DNA of 64,000 bases from an uncultured Oscillospiraceae bacterium (GCA_900763705.1 CAAFLG010000008.1:23196-87195); one strand, 5' to 3'; positions 24,408 to 33,429 are shown, counted from the stretch's first letter. Notes: a model not told the origin generated them from the sequence alone. Numbers and translations are program-made.

Positions 24408-24899
24408 TTACAGCAGCAGGATGCCAAGCATCAGCGCGCCGCTGAAGCACAGCGCCGATACGACGCGCCCATCCTCCCGCTCACGCGCGTGCAGGGCGCG
24501 CTCCGCCGACAAAAGCTCTGCCGATGCGCGGTGCAGCGCCGTGCAGACGCTTTCTTCCTCCCCGCCGAGCGCGGAGGCGAGAGACTCGACCGCCGATCTC
24601 TCCCGCTCGGAGAGCGGCAGCGCCTCCGCCGCCGTCCGCCATGCGCCCGGAAGCGTTTCCCCGCACGAAAGCAGCGCGCGAACCGAGGAAAAAAAAGTCC
24701 CTGCCGCGCCCTCGCGCGGCATCGTTTCGAGCAGTGCCGGGAACGGCGCGAGCGTCGCGCGCACAGCCTGCGCAAGCGACAAAAATCCTTCCGAAAGTGC
24801 GCGCAGCGTCCTTCTTTGCTGCCGCGCGCGGGACAAGATCGCCCGGCGCAGCAGCGCGGAGGCCGCAAGCAGCAGCGCCGCGCCCGTCAGGTGCAGCAT
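24408..24899 (-). CDS. spoIIIAB: Stage III sporulation protein AB
   Basis: The 163-residue protein resembles type II secretion GspF. A short N-terminal helix (LTGAALLLAASALLR, residues 4-18) and a C-terminal hydrophobic stretch (VSALCFSGALMLGILLL) enclose an arginine-rich helical domain with FFSSVRALLSCGETLPGAWR. It overlaps the SpoIIIAA ATPase gene by 13 bp. With AA it is thought to form the motor side of the channel. Confidence 0.9.
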   Translation of the reverse strand: MLHLTGAALLLAASALLRRAILSRARQQRRTLRALSEGFLSLAQAVRATLAPFPALLETMPREGAAGTFFSSVRALLSCGETLPGAWRTAAEALPLSERERSAVESLASALGGEEESVCTALHRASAELLSAERALHAREREDGRVVSALCFSGALMLGILLL

Positions 24900-25825
24900 G
24901 GCAGCTCGCCCACCTCGTAAGTACGCCTCCCGCCCTCTTTTCGGATGCTTACGCAGCGGCGAAAGACCTTTGCACGCAGAAGCTCCTCAAAAAGCGGCTT
25001 TTGCGTCAGCTCTTCCGCGCTTGCCGCATGGATGCTTGCAAGCAGTCCCACGCCGCAGTTCGCGGCAAGGCACATCGCGTGGATATCCTCCGCCGCCGTG
25101 ATCTCGTCCACCGCGATGAGCTGCGGATTCATCCCGCGCAGCACCATCATGATGCCCGCGGCCTTCGGGCAGAGCGAGAGCACATCCGTGTGGTTGCCAA
25201 GCTCCATCTGCGGACGGGCCTTGCAGCAAACGGCGATCTCGCCGCGCTCGTCGATGACTGCAACGCGCTTTGCGCGGTGCTCACTGTCGCCGAGCGACAG
25301 AACGCGGATGAGGTCGCGCAGCAGCGTCGTCTTTCCCCCGCCCGGCGGCGAGAGGATGAGGGTACTCAAAAACCGCCCGCTTTCGTCAAAAAGCTGCGGC
25401 GCGATGCCGCTCCCAAGCCCCACCTCCTCGCAGACGATGCGAAGCGAGAGCGATGAGATCTCCTTGAGGTTGCTCACCTCTCCCTCGCGCACGACGGCAC
25501 TGCCGCATACGCCGAGGCGAAATCCGCCCCGCAGCGGCAAAAAGCCCTGCCGCAGCGTTTCGATGCAGGCATAGCGCGAATACTCCGTCACCGCGCCGAG
25601 CATCTGCTCCAAGTCATCCGCCGTCACGAGCGAGTCGATCACGTTGGGCGCGGCGTTCAGTTCCCCTTCGCTTGTCAGCACCGTCATCGGGTGCATCACG
25701 CGCAGACGAAATTCCTCGGTGCGCTCCTTCTGCTTGTCCGGCAGCGCAAGTGCAAGACGCTTCAAGCGGCCGGGCAGAAACTCGCACGCCTGTTCATAGC
25801 GGTAAATACGGCTGAGCCGTTCCAT
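24887..25825 (-). CDS. spoIIIAA: Stage III sporulation protein AA (ATPase)
   Basis: A secretion-type ATPase of the SpoIIIA complex in the mother cell. The 312-residue protein has Walker A LSPPGGGKTTL at residues 158-168, Walker B LIAVDE at 236-241, and AVIDERGEIAVC with the conserved acidic pair between them. The N-terminal part carries the family segment GFLPLRGGFRLGVCGSAV (about 95-112). First gene of spoIIIAA-AH; a SigE-like promoter lies about 33 bp upstream of its ATG, fitting mother-cell expression. Confidence 0.95.
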   Translation of the reverse strand: MERLSRIYRYEQACEFLPGRLKRLALALPDKQKERTEEFRLRVMHPMTVLTSEGELNAAPNVIDSLVTADDLEQMLGAVTEYSRYACIETLRQGFLPLRGGFRLGVCGSAVVREGEVSNLKEISSLSLRIVCEEVGLGSGIAPQLFDESGRFLSTLILSPPGGGKTTLLRDLIRVLSLGDSEHRAKRVAVIDERGEIAVCCKARPQMELGNHTDVLSLCPKAAGIMMVLRGMNPQLIAVDEITAAEDIHAMCLAANCGVGLLASIHAASAEELTQKPLFEELLRAKVFRRCVSIRKEGGRRTYEVGELPCCT

Positions 25826-25857
25826 CCATCAGCACTTCCCTTCTTCTGTGATAGTCC

Positions 25858-25888
25858 ACTCTATGAGCGCGCGGACGGGCTTATGCAC
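25858..25888 (-). promoter_or_regulatory. Candidate SigE promoter of the spoIIIA operon
   Basis: On the minus strand GCATAA (ATA at 25882-25884) and CATAGAGT (25858-25865) are 16 bp apart, close to the sigma-E pattern ATA-N16-CATACAxT. The spoIIIA operon is SigE-controlled in Bacillus. There is no sigma-A-like site nearby. Confidence 0.5.
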
Positions 25889-25913
25889 GGTCTGTCCCGC
25901 CGCGCCCAAAAAG

Positions 25914-25939
25914 AAAAAACGGGGAAAGCCCCGTTTTTT
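25914..25939 (-). terminator. Terminator between the Cys-rich gene and spoIIIAA
   Basis: The 5-bp GC stem CGGGG/CCCCG extended by A6/T6 flanks lies 23 bp past the stop of the cysteine-rich gene. It ends that transcript and keeps the spoIIIA operon separate. Confidence 0.88.
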
Positions 25940-25961
25940 CGCATTTTTGTTCGCTTGCCTG

Positions 25962-26801
25962 CTATTTGCCGCAGGGACAGCCGCAGCCGCAAGAAGGCGC
26001 GGCAGGCGGGAAGAAATCGTCCAGCGGGAAGTCCACCGCCTCAAAGACCTTGCACGGGTCCTCGCAGCCGCAGTCGCCGCCGGCGAGCGTGCACTCGTTG
26101 GACGGGATGCAGTAGTCATACACGGGGATGAGCAGCTGCGTGTCGCGCTCGAGGCGCACGGTAGAAAACTGACCGAGCGAGATGCACACGCGGCGGATGG
26201 CCGCCTCGTCAAAGACGATCGGCTCGCCGAAGGCCTCGAGGATGCCCGCGGGCACGCCGCCGAGCACCCCGCGGTCGCAGCCGCAGCGGCAGTTGCAGTT
26301 GTCGGCAAAGTGCGCGCACAGCAGCATCGGGTCCACGACCTCGACGACCGCCGTGGGCAGGTTCGCCGTCAGGTCGAGCGGCGCGTCGACGGCGTTCGCC
26401 GCCGGCTCGGATGAGTAGACCTTCGCCCCGCCCTCGCTGCCAAAGAGCACCACGCGCTTATCAAAGGCGGCAAGGCCTTCGATCTCCGTGTAGCGCGAGC
26501 TGCCGCTCATCATCGCCTGCAGGATGACGCGGTAGAAAAAGTGCATATCCACCGTGTAGTAGCCCCGGTTGAAGTTCACCGGCTCCACATCGACAAAGGT
26601 ATAGAGCAGCTCCGCGCTGCCGCCGCGGATGCACTGGCTCGTGCTCAGCACGCTCTGCGCGCTGGCCGTGGGGTAAAAGCGCAGGTTCTCGATGCAGTCC
26701 TTGTCGCGGCAGGATGAATAAATCTTTTTCGTATGGATACAGACCGCCTCGCGCACGCCGTTCGCGCCGCTGACGGGGCCTGCAACAACTTTATCAGCCA
26801 T
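25962..26801 (-). CDS. Conserved cysteine-rich protein of unknown function
   Basis: A 279-residue protein without signal peptide or membrane helix. The N-terminal half (residues about 13-130) contains VREAVCIHTKKIYSSCRDKD, then FVDVEPVNFNRGYYTVDMHF and a VLFGSEGGAKVYSS turn. The C-terminal half has cysteine clusters: CNCRCGCDRG near 168-177, CGCEDPC near 250, and the terminal CGCGCPCGK. I recall similar uncharacterised proteins in spore-forming Clostridia but no proven function. Disulfide or metal binding is likely from the cysteine clusters. It sits directly upstream of spoIIIA with its own terminator, so a spore-coat or sporulation role is a guess. AGGAGGT lies 11 nt before the ATG, a long spacing. 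Confidence 0.75.
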   Translation of the reverse strand: MADKVVAGPVSGANGVREAVCIHTKKIYSSCRDKDCIENLRFYPTASAQSVLSTSQCIRGGSAELLYTFVDVEPVNFNRGYYTVDMHFFYRVILQAMMSGSSRYTEIEGLAAFDKRVVLFGSEGGAKVYSSEPAANAVDAPLDLTANLPTAVVEVVDPMLLCAHFADNCNCRCGCDRGVLGGVPAGILEAFGEPIVFDEAAIRRVCISLGQFSTVRLERDTQLLIPVYDYCIPSNECTLAGGDCGCEDPCKVFEAVDFPLDDFFPPAAPSCGCGCPCGK

Positions 26802-26865
26802 AAAGCAAAAATACCTCCTATTTTAAGTACTGGAAAGACCGGCGGATGCGCGCCTTTCTTTCACC

Positions 26866-26893
26866 ACAGTCTATGCCGCGGACGAAAATGGGT
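26866..26893 (-). promoter_or_regulatory. Possible late mother-cell (SigK-like) promoter
   Basis: On the minus strand an AC (26892-26893) is 16 bp upstream of CATAGACTG (26867-26875), one base off the sigma-K pattern CATANNNTA. The site lies about 65 bp before the cysteine-rich gene. The match is short and could occur by chance. Apart from this site and the DUF4364 promoter, nothing else stands out in the gap 26802-27049. Confidence 0.3.
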
Positions 26894-27014
26894 GAGACGC
26901 GGCCAAAGCATTTGAAAAAGCCCTATACAAGCGCAAAAAACTGTGATACACTAAATATAGTTTACAGGCGACCAATGCCGACAACTTTTTGTGGTATTGC
27001 CCGCAGATTTGTGC

Positions 27015-27020
27015 TATGAT
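27015..27020 (+). promoter_or_regulatory. Extended -10 promoter of the DUF4364 gene
   Basis: TATGAT preceded by TGC gives an extended -10 element 29 bp upstream of the start codon. No good -35 box lies at the right distance. Confidence 0.5.
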
Positions 27021-27049
27021 CGTTGAAAATTGACCCAAGGAGGTGCGCT

Positions 27050-27592
27050 ATGGGGCGCGTCGGTTTTATTCAGGACAAGCTGGAAATCAAATTTCTCATT
27101 TTGTATGTGGCCGCCCGGCTCATCGAGCCGGTGCCGTTTGAGGCGATGCAGGAGCTGACGATGTGCGACGACGGCATCGACTTCTTCGATTTTTCCGAGT
27201 GTCTCGGGAATCTGGTCGAGTCGCAGCATCTTTCGCTTTCGGACGATGGGCTTTATTCCATCACGGAAAAGGGCCTGCACAACGGCGCGATCTGCGAGTC
27301 GAGCCTTCCCTACTCGGTGCGCCTGCGCGCTGACAAGAACATCACGATCTACAACCAGAAGCTCAAGCGCCGCGCGCAGATCAAGTCGGACATTCAGCCC
27401 CGGCCCAACGGCACCTTTACCGTCACCCTCGCCTTCAACGACGATGACGACCAGCCGCTGCTCAAGATGGATCTGATGGTTCCCAAGGAGGTCATGGCCA
27501 AGGAACTCGCCGAGCGCTTCCAGCACAATCCCGAGCAGCTCTACTCGGGCGTCTTGAACACGCTCTTCGCAGAACCAGACGAGAGAAAATAA
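27050..27592 (+). CDS. DUF4364 family protein
   Basis: A 180-residue protein beginning MGRVGFIQDKLEIKFLILYV, the usual start of DUF4364, with an N-terminal winged-helix-like region (residues about 5-75: FEAMQELTMCDDGIDFFDF, then the YSITEKGLHNG wing) and a beta-rich C-terminal part (NGTFTVTLAFNDDDDQPLLK). The family is common in Clostridia and has been proposed as a DNA-binding regulator; no target is known. AAGGAGGTG lies before the ATG at 27050; an earlier ATG at 27023 has none. It is a single gene ended by a strong terminator. Confidence 0.85.
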   Translation: MGRVGFIQDKLEIKFLILYVAARLIEPVPFEAMQELTMCDDGIDFFDFSECLGNLVESQHLSLSDDGLYSITEKGLHNGAICESSLPYSVRLRADKNITIYNQKLKRRAQIKSDIQPRPNGTFTVTLAFNDDDDQPLLKMDLMVPKEVMAKELAERFQHNPEQLYSGVLNTLFAEPDERK

Positions 27593-27606
27593 CATCCCTA
27601 CATACG

Positions 27607-27636
27607 AAAAGAGACAGGCAAAGCCTGTCTCTTTTT
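27607..27636. terminator. Bidirectional terminator between DUF4364 and GNAT genes
   Basis: The stem AAAAGAGACAGGC/GCCTGTCTCTTTT with an AAA loop is perfect over 13 bp and carries T runs in both directions. It serves the DUF4364 gene and the convergent dnaE-GNAT unit. Confidence 0.93.
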
Positions 27637-27670
27637 CATTCTGAATTGTTTTTGCCGGCGGTGCGCCGGA

Positions 27671-28069
27671 TCAGCGCATAAAGCCCCGGCAGCCAAACGC
27701 CGAAAGCTCGTGCAGACCGAGCGAGCGGTAAAATGCAAGCGTTTTTTCCGTGTCGTCTGTCAAAAGCTGAAACTGGCGAACATTTGCAAAACGCTCCATC
27801 ATCGCGCGCATCAGCGCCGTGCCGATGCCGCGGCGCTGGTACTGCGGGAAAACCAGCAGGTCCTGCATGAGCACGATGGTCTCGCCGTCGCCAACGGCAC
27901 GGGCAAGGCCGACAAGCGTTTTCCCTTCATAGGCTGCAAACGTCAGCAGTGACCTTTCAAAGCCGCGGTGCAGCACATCGGGCGCGTCCGTGTAGGCCGT
28001 CCAGCCGACGGACGCATACAGCGGCAGGATATCTTTCTCGCGATAGGTCCGATATTCGATGATCTCCAT
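27671..28069 (-). CDS. GNAT family N-acetyltransferase
   Basis: A 132-residue acetyltransferase with the acetyl-CoA loop FPQYQRRGIGTALMRAMMER in mid protein (the Q/RxxGxG/A motif) and the C-terminal LAFYRSLGLHEL segment. The substrate is unknown. The ATG at 28069 (MEIIEYR) follows GGAGG by 5 nt; a second ATG 12 bp upstream overlaps that ribosome site and is less likely. It lies 72 bp downstream of dnaE, at the end of the hprK-dnaE run. Confidence 0.85.
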   Translation of the reverse strand: MEIIEYRTYREKDILPLYASVGWTAYTDAPDVLHRGFERSLLTFAAYEGKTLVGLARAVGDGETIVLMQDLLVFPQYQRRGIGTALMRAMMERFANVRQFQLLTDDTEKTLAFYRSLGLHELSAFGCRGFMR

Positions 28070-28141
28070 AAATTCCTCCATGATCGAAATATTGTTCAGA
28101 TCATGGTCAAACGCAATCTCATCACCGCAGCCTCCCTTCTG

Positions 28142-31100
28142 TCATTTCACCACAACGTTTTCCTTGCCGAAGCGCTCCTCCAGGTCGCGCACGAGCGAGG
28201 GGTGCAGGTCGCAGGTCGTGCCGATGAGCTTGCCGGTATCGAGCACGCGGATGCGGACATTGTTCTCCCGCCCCTCGAACATATAGAGGATCTTCCTGAG
28301 AATGTCCATCTCCGGCCCGCTCGCAGACGGCAGGCGCAGATAGAGCGTCTGCCCCGCCGCTTTCTGTCCCTGCTCCTGGCGCGGCGCGGGCGTTGAGAGC
28401 GCGGAGGACAGCGGGCGGGCAAAGTCGCACAGCAGCTGCGGCGCTTTTTCGTCGCGCACGGAAAGCGTGCCCGTGACATAGATGACCTGCCCCTCCTGCA
28501 AATAACTGCCGCACTGCTCCAGAACGCGCGCAAAGCACAACAGCTCCATCGTTCCCGTGCCGTCCTCGAGCGTCACATAGGCCATGAGGGTATTTTTCTT
28601 CGTCATCTTCGTCTTGCTCGCGGTGACGACGCCGGCAAGCGTGATCTTCTGCCCGTCTGAAAAGGTCGTCGGCCCCGTTTCCTGCGAAAAGTCCTCCATC
28701 ACGCGGCCGATGGCGGCCGCACCGCTTGCGCGGGCAAGCGAACGGAACGCGTCCATCGGATGGCCCGAGAGGTAGAGCCCCGTTGTGGCCTTTTCCATCG
28801 CCATGAGCTCCTGCGGCGTGAACTCCGGAATATCGGGCAGGACGAGAGCGGCCTGCTGCGCCGTTTCCACGCCCATGCCGAAAAAGTCGATCTGCCCCTC
28901 GACGTTCGCGCGGTTGCCCGCCGCGATGCCGTCCATCACCTTTTCATAGACGGCGATGAGCTGCGCGCGCTTCGCGCCCGTCGAGTCGAACGCGCCCGCG
29001 CGGATGAGATTCTCGACCGCGCGCTTGTTGATCTCCATGCCGTCCATGCGGCGGCAGAAATCCTGAAAGTCCGTGAAGGGGCCGTTCAGCTCGCGCTCGC
29101 GCATCATGCGCAGAATGAGCCCGCGGCCGATGTTCTTGATGGCGACGAGGCCGAAGCGGATGCCCTCGGGCTCGACCGTGAAACGGTCGGCGGAATGGTT
29201 CACGTCCGGCGGCAGGAGCTTGATACCGCACTCGCGGCACTCGGCGAAGTATTCGCCCACCTTGTCGGACGAATCGAGAACGCTTGATAAGAGCGCCGCC
29301 ATGTACTCTTTCGGATAATGGCACTTGAAGTACGCCGTCTGGTAGGCGACGACCGCGTAGGCCGCGGCGTGCGCTTTGTTGAACGCATAGTTTGCAAAGG
29401 CGTAAATTTCTTCGTAGATCTCCTGCGCGGCCTTTTCATCGATGCCGTTTGCCACGCAGCCCGTGATATTGCGCGCGGGATCGCCGTGCAGAAAGGCCTC
29501 ACGCTCGCGCTCGATGTCCTTGACCTTCTTCTTGCTCATCGCGCGGCGCAGCATGTCTGCCTGGCCGAGCGAGTAGCCCGCGAGCTGCTGGAAGATCTGG
29601 ATGACCTGCTCCTGATAGACGATGCAGCCGTAGGTGATCGAGAGGATCGGCTCGAGCTGCGGGATGAGGTAGGTGACCTTTTTCGGGTCGTGCTTGCAGG
29701 CGATGAATTTCGGGATGGATTCCATCGGCCCCGGACGGTAGAGCGCAATCAAAGCCGTGATGTCTTCGATGTTCTGCGGCTTCAGGCTGACGCACACGCC
29801 CGTCATGCCGCTCGATTCAAGCTGGAAGACGCCCGACGTCCGCCCCGCGGCCAGCATTTCGTAGGTCGCGGCGTCATTTTCAGGAATACCGGCAAGAGTA
29901 AAGTTTTTATCCTTTTCACGGATCATCTTCACTGCGTCGTCCAGAATGGTGAGATTCCGCAGTCCGAGGAAGTCCATTTTGAGAAGGCCCAGTTCCTCGA
30001 GCGTCGTCATCACATACTGGCAGACGATCGTATCGTCGTTTCGCGCCAGCGGCACATAGTCGACGACCGGGCGCTTTGTGATCACAACGCCCGCCGCGTG
30101 CGTCGAGGCGTGGCGCGGCATCCCTTCGAGCGAGCGCGCCGTATCGACGAGCTTTTTCACCTGCTCGTCGCCCTCGTACTTCTCGCGCAGTTCGCGCGAG
30201 ATGCGCATGGCGTCGTCGAGCGTGACGTGCGGGCCTGCGGGGATGAGCTTTGCGATGACGTCGCAGTCGGCATAGCTCATATTGAGCGCGCGGCCAACAT
30301 CGCGGATGACGCCGCGCGCAGCCATCGTACCGAAGGTGACGATCTGGGCGACGTGGTCGTCGCCGTACTTGCGGCGGACATAATCCACGACCTCGCCGCG
30401 GCGCGTATCGCCGAAGTCCATGTCGATATCGGGCATCGACACACGCTCGGGATTCAGAAAACGCTCGAAAAAGAGGCCGTATTTCATCGGCTCGATGTCC
30501 GTGATGGAAAGGCAGTAGGAAACGATGCTGCCCGCCGCGCTGCCACGCCCCGGGCCGACGGGGATACCGACGCTCTTAGCGTAGCGCACAAAGTCGGAGA
30601 CGATCAAAAAGTAGTCGACAAAGCCCATGCGCTCGATCATGTTCTGCTCATATTCAAGCTGTGCGCGCTGCTTGTCCGTCCCCTCGCCGTAGCGCTCGGC
30701 AAAGCCATCCGCGCAGAGCTTTTTGAAGTAAGTGAGAGAGGTGTAGCCCTCCGGCACCTTGAATTCCGGCAGATGGTACTTGCCGAAGGTAAACTCTAAA
30801 TTGCAGCGCTCGGCGATCTTGCCCGTATTCTCGACCGCCTCGGGATAGTCGGGAAAGAGCGATGCCATCTCCTCGGTCGAGCGAAGATAGAAGCGCTGCG
30901 GCTCGTAGCGCATCCGGTTCTCGTCGTCCACGGTGCGCCCTGTCTGGATGCAGAGAAGCACATCGTGCGCGTAGGCGTCTTCTTTTCTGAGATAGTGCGC
31001 GTCGTTCGTCACGACGAGCGGCAGCCCCGTCTCCTCGTGCAGGCGCAGAATGCCCTTATTGACGACCGCCTGATCGCGGATGCCGTGATCTTGCAATTCA

Positions 31101-31615
31101 AGGTAAAAGTGATCTTCCCCAAAGATCTCATGCAGTGTCAAGGCATATTCCTTGGCACCGTTGTAGTCGCCATTGCGAAGCCTGCGCGGAATCTCACCGG
31201 CGAGACAGGCCGAGAGCGCAATGAGTCCTTTTGAATGTTCGCGCAAAAGGTCTAAATCAATACGCGGCTTGATGTAAAAGCCCTCCACGTGCGCCATCGA
31301 GACAAGGTAGGAGAGGTTGCGATAGCCTTCCTCATTCTCGCACAGCAGCACAAGATGGCGCGCCTCGGAGTCAAATTCGTGCTGCTTATCAAAGCGCGTG
31401 CGCGGGGCAACGTAGACCTCGCAGCCGATGATGGGCTTGACGCCCTCCGCCTTGCACGCGCGGTAAAAATCGATCGCGCCGTACATCACGCCGTGGTCGG
31501 TGATGGCGCAGGCGGTCTGCCCCATCGACTTGACGAGCTTTGGAAGGTCGCGGATGCGGCACGCGCCGTCGAGCAGGCTGAATTCGGTATGGACATGCAG
31601 ATGCGCAAATGACAT
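28142..31615 (-). CDS. dnaE: DNA polymerase III subunit alpha, DnaE type
   Basis: The second replicative polymerase of Firmicutes, used to extend primers for PolC. The 1157-residue protein has the N-terminal PHP domain (FAHLHVHTEFSLLDGACRI, residues 3-21), the catalytic palm with SMPDIDMDFGDTRRGEVV and GPGRGSAAGSIVSYC, the GIVYQEQVIQIFQQLAGYSL segment, tandem helix-hairpin-helix region, and an OB fold near residues 990-1060 (ITLAGVVTASKTKMTKKN). There is no proofreading exonuclease domain, unlike PolC at 50-54 kb. It follows whiA by 20 bp. Confidence 0.96.
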   Translation of the reverse strand: MSFAHLHVHTEFSLLDGACRIRDLPKLVKSMGQTACAITDHGVMYGAIDFYRACKAEGVKPIIGCEVYVAPRTRFDKQHEFDSEARHLVLLCENEEGYRNLSYLVSMAHVEGFYIKPRIDLDLLREHSKGLIALSACLAGEIPRRLRNGDYNGAKEYALTLHEIFGEDHFYLELQDHGIRDQAVVNKGILRLHEETGLPLVVTNDAHYLRKEDAYAHDVLLCIQTGRTVDDENRMRYEPQRFYLRSTEEMASLFPDYPEAVENTGKIAERCNLEFTFGKYHLPEFKVPEGYTSLTYFKKLCADGFAERYGEGTDKQRAQLEYEQNMIERMGFVDYFLIVSDFVRYAKSVGIPVGPGRGSAAGSIVSYCLSITDIEPMKYGLFFERFLNPERVSMPDIDMDFGDTRRGEVVDYVRRKYGDDHVAQIVTFGTMAARGVIRDVGRALNMSYADCDVIAKLIPAGPHVTLDDAMRISRELREKYEGDEQVKKLVDTARSLEGMPRHASTHAAGVVITKRPVVDYVPLARNDDTIVCQYVMTTLEELGLLKMDFLGLRNLTILDDAVKMIREKDKNFTLAGIPENDAATYEMLAAGRTSGVFQLESSGMTGVCVSLKPQNIEDITALIALYRPGPMESIPKFIACKHDPKKVTYLIPQLEPILSITYGCIVYQEQVIQIFQQLAGYSLGQADMLRRAMSKKKVKDIEREREAFLHGDPARNITGCVANGIDEKAAQEIYEEIYAFANYAFNKAHAAAYAVVAYQTAYFKCHYPKEYMAALLSSVLDSSDKVGEYFAECRECGIKLLPPDVNHSADRFTVEPEGIRFGLVAIKNIGRGLILRMMRERELNGPFTDFQDFCRRMDGMEINKRAVENLIRAGAFDSTGAKRAQLIAVYEKVMDGIAAGNRANVEGQIDFFGMGVETAQQAALVLPDIPEFTPQELMAMEKATTGLYLSGHPMDAFRSLARASGAAAIGRVMEDFSQETGPTTFSDGQKITLAGVVTASKTKMTKKNTLMAYVTLEDGTGTMELLCFARVLEQCGSYLQEGQVIYVTGTLSVRDEKAPQLLCDFARPLSSALSTPAPRQEQGQKAAGQTLYLRLPSASGPEMDILRKILYMFEGRENNVRIRVLDTGKLIGTTCDLHPSLVRDLEERFGKENVVVK

Positions 31616-31635
31616 GGCGCGCTCCCCTTTCTTAC

Positions 31636-32538
31636 TCAGTTCTCTCTTCTTGCGATCTCCATGAGCTTGCGGATGCGGTGGTTGAGACAGGATTTCGTCA
31701 GCGGCGGGTCAAAGGTCGCCGCCAGCTCCGAAAGCGTCAGCTCCGGCTGCAAAAGCCGCGCAACGGCGACCTCCTGCAGCTTCACCGGCAGCTCGCCTAT
31801 GGCGCCGGACTCGGTCAGGCGTGTAAAGGCTTCTACCTGTTCATAAGCTGCCATCACAGTCTTATCGAGGTTTGCCGCGTCGCAGTTGACGCGGCGATTC
31901 ACGGTGTTTCGCATTTCTTTTTCGATCTTTGCCGACACGATCTCCAGCGCGCGTCCCGGCGCGCCGATGAGCGTCAAAAGGTCCGCGATGTGCTCGCTGC
32001 TCTTAAAATAGGTAACGAAACTGCCCTGGCGCATCACGTTTTTGGGCTCAAAGCCCATGTCGCGCAGCAGCGCCTCCACCTCGCGCCCCGCCTGCACGTG
32101 TGAGGTCGCAAGCTCCAAGTGGTAGCGCTTTTGCGGGTCAGTCACGCTGCCGCCGGACAAAAACGCCCCGCGCAGGAATGCTGCCCGGCAGCATTCTTCT
32201 TCAAGCAGCGCAAAGTTCAGGTGCAGCGCAAAATGCGCCCGGCGGTCATAGCCGAGCGCGCGCCAGATCGCGTCGAGCTTGTCCTCCCGCGTGATGCGAA
32301 GCACCAGCTTGCCGCCCTTCTTCTCCTCCGGCAGCTCGTCGAACTTCACGCCGAAGGCCTTTTGGAAAAGCCGCGGGAGCCTTGCGGCAAACTCGTCGTT
32401 TTCCGTCACGATGCGCACCTCTCCCGCGGAAAAGGCGCTCGCGTACAGCAGCACGCCGCAGCCCTCCGCCACCGCGCAGCAGCCCCGGCTCAGCGGCGCT
32501 TTACAAAGCTCCGCCTTCACGTCATAAGCGAACGACAA
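31636..32538 (-). CDS. whiA: DNA-binding protein WhiA (TTG start)
   Basis: WhiA combines a degenerate LAGLIDADG homing-endonuclease fold with a C-terminal helix-turn-helix and influences cell division and chromosome segregation. The protein begins (M)SFAYDVKAELCKAPLSRGCC and has AAFLRGAFLSGGSVTDPQK in the first domain and the HTH near the end (LSELAATFDPPLTKSCLNHR). The frame is open to an ATG at 32637, inside rapZ; the TTG at 32538 follows GGAAGGTGAG and matches the family start, giving 300 residues. rapZ is directly upstream; the CofD-like yvcK gene that often lies between them is absent. Confidence 0.93.
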   Translation of the reverse strand: MSFAYDVKAELCKAPLSRGCCAVAEGCGVLLYASAFSAGEVRIVTENDEFAARLPRLFQKAFGVKFDELPEEKKGGKLVLRITREDKLDAIWRALGYDRRAHFALHLNFALLEEECCRAAFLRGAFLSGGSVTDPQKRYHLELATSHVQAGREVEALLRDMGFEPKNVMRQGSFVTYFKSSEHIADLLTLIGAPGRALEIVSAKIEKEMRNTVNRRVNCDAANLDKTVMAAYEQVEAFTRLTESGAIGELPVKLQEVAVARLLQPELTLSELAATFDPPLTKSCLNHRIRKLMEIARREN

Positions 32539-32564
32539 TCGCTCACCTTCCTTCTCTTTGCTTC

Positions 32565-33428
32565 TTATCCGCGCGTGATATCGCGGTGATTTTCGAAAGC
32601 CGGATACCCCAGGCTCGAAAGATACGCCGTCAGGCATCGGGCGACCGACACGCTCCTGTGATGGCCGCCTGTGCAGCCCACGGCGATGACGAGCGTGCTC
32701 TTCCCCTCTTCTGCGTAGAGCGGCAGCAGGAACGAGAGCAGCCCCTCGAGCTTCTCGACGAAGGTCCTCGTCTGCGCGAAGGAGAAAACATAATCGTATA
32801 CTTCGCTGTCCATGCCCGTCTTCTGCTTGAGCGCGGGCACATAGAAGGGATTCGGCAGAAAGCGCACATCGAAGACGAGGTCCGCCTCGAGCGGGATGCC
32901 GTACTTGTAGCCGAACGACATCACATTCACGCTCAGCTTGCCGCGCGCGCTCTTGTCGCCGAAGATGCGGTAAAGCTCGTTGCGGAGCTTTGCCGCTGGC
33001 ATCTGCGTCGTGTCGATGACAACATCCGCGCGCTCGCGCAGCGGGCGCAGGAGCTCCTCCTCGCGGCGCATCGCCTGCTCGATGCTCATACCGTCAGACA
33101 TGAGCGGATGACGGCGGCGCGTTTCCTTGTAGCGCTTGATGATGGTCTCAAGGTCCGCCGTGACGAACAGCAGCCTGCACACATCGCCGCCCTGCTTCAG
33201 CCGGTCCATCACGTCGAGCAGGCCCGAAAAGTTCCCGTCGCCCGAGCGGATGTCGCTCACGAGCGCGACGCGGTCATAGCGCCCGTCGCTCTGCGCGCAG
33301 AAGGCCGCGAACTTGAGCACGATGTCCGCCGGGACGTTATCCATCGTAAAGTAGCCCATATCCTCCAGATACGTCGCGGCGCTGGACTTTCCCGCGCCCG
33401 ACAGCCCGGATATGATCAAAATTTCCAT
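32565..33428 (-). CDS. rapZ: RapZ (YvcJ) nucleotide-binding protein
   Basis: A 287-residue P-loop protein. GLSGAGKSSAATYLEDMGY at residues 8-26 is the nucleotide site, DVRFLPNPFYVP lies near 192, and the C-terminal domain has GCTGGHHRSVSVARCL. In E. coli RapZ controls glucosamine-6-phosphate synthase via small RNAs; in Bacillus YvcJ affects competence and binds nucleotides. It lies 1 bp after murB, linking cell-wall precursor supply with this regulator. Confidence 0.94.
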   Translation of the reverse strand: MEILIISGLSGAGKSSAATYLEDMGYFTMDNVPADIVLKFAAFCAQSDGRYDRVALVSDIRSGDGNFSGLLDVMDRLKQGGDVCRLLFVTADLETIIKRYKETRRRHPLMSDGMSIEQAMRREEELLRPLRERADVVIDTTQMPAAKLRNELYRIFGDKSARGKLSVNVMSFGYKYGIPLEADLVFDVRFLPNPFYVPALKQKTGMDSEVYDYVFSFAQTRTFVEKLEGLLSFLLPLYAEEGKSTLVIAVGCTGGHHRSVSVARCLTAYLSSLGYPAFENHRDITRG

Positions 33429-33429
33429 C

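Noticed and set aside
27651..27669. A GC hairpin at the end of the first GNAT gene read as a terminator.
   Set aside because: On the coding strand it is followed by A residues, not T; the adjacent bidirectional terminator at 27607 is much stronger.
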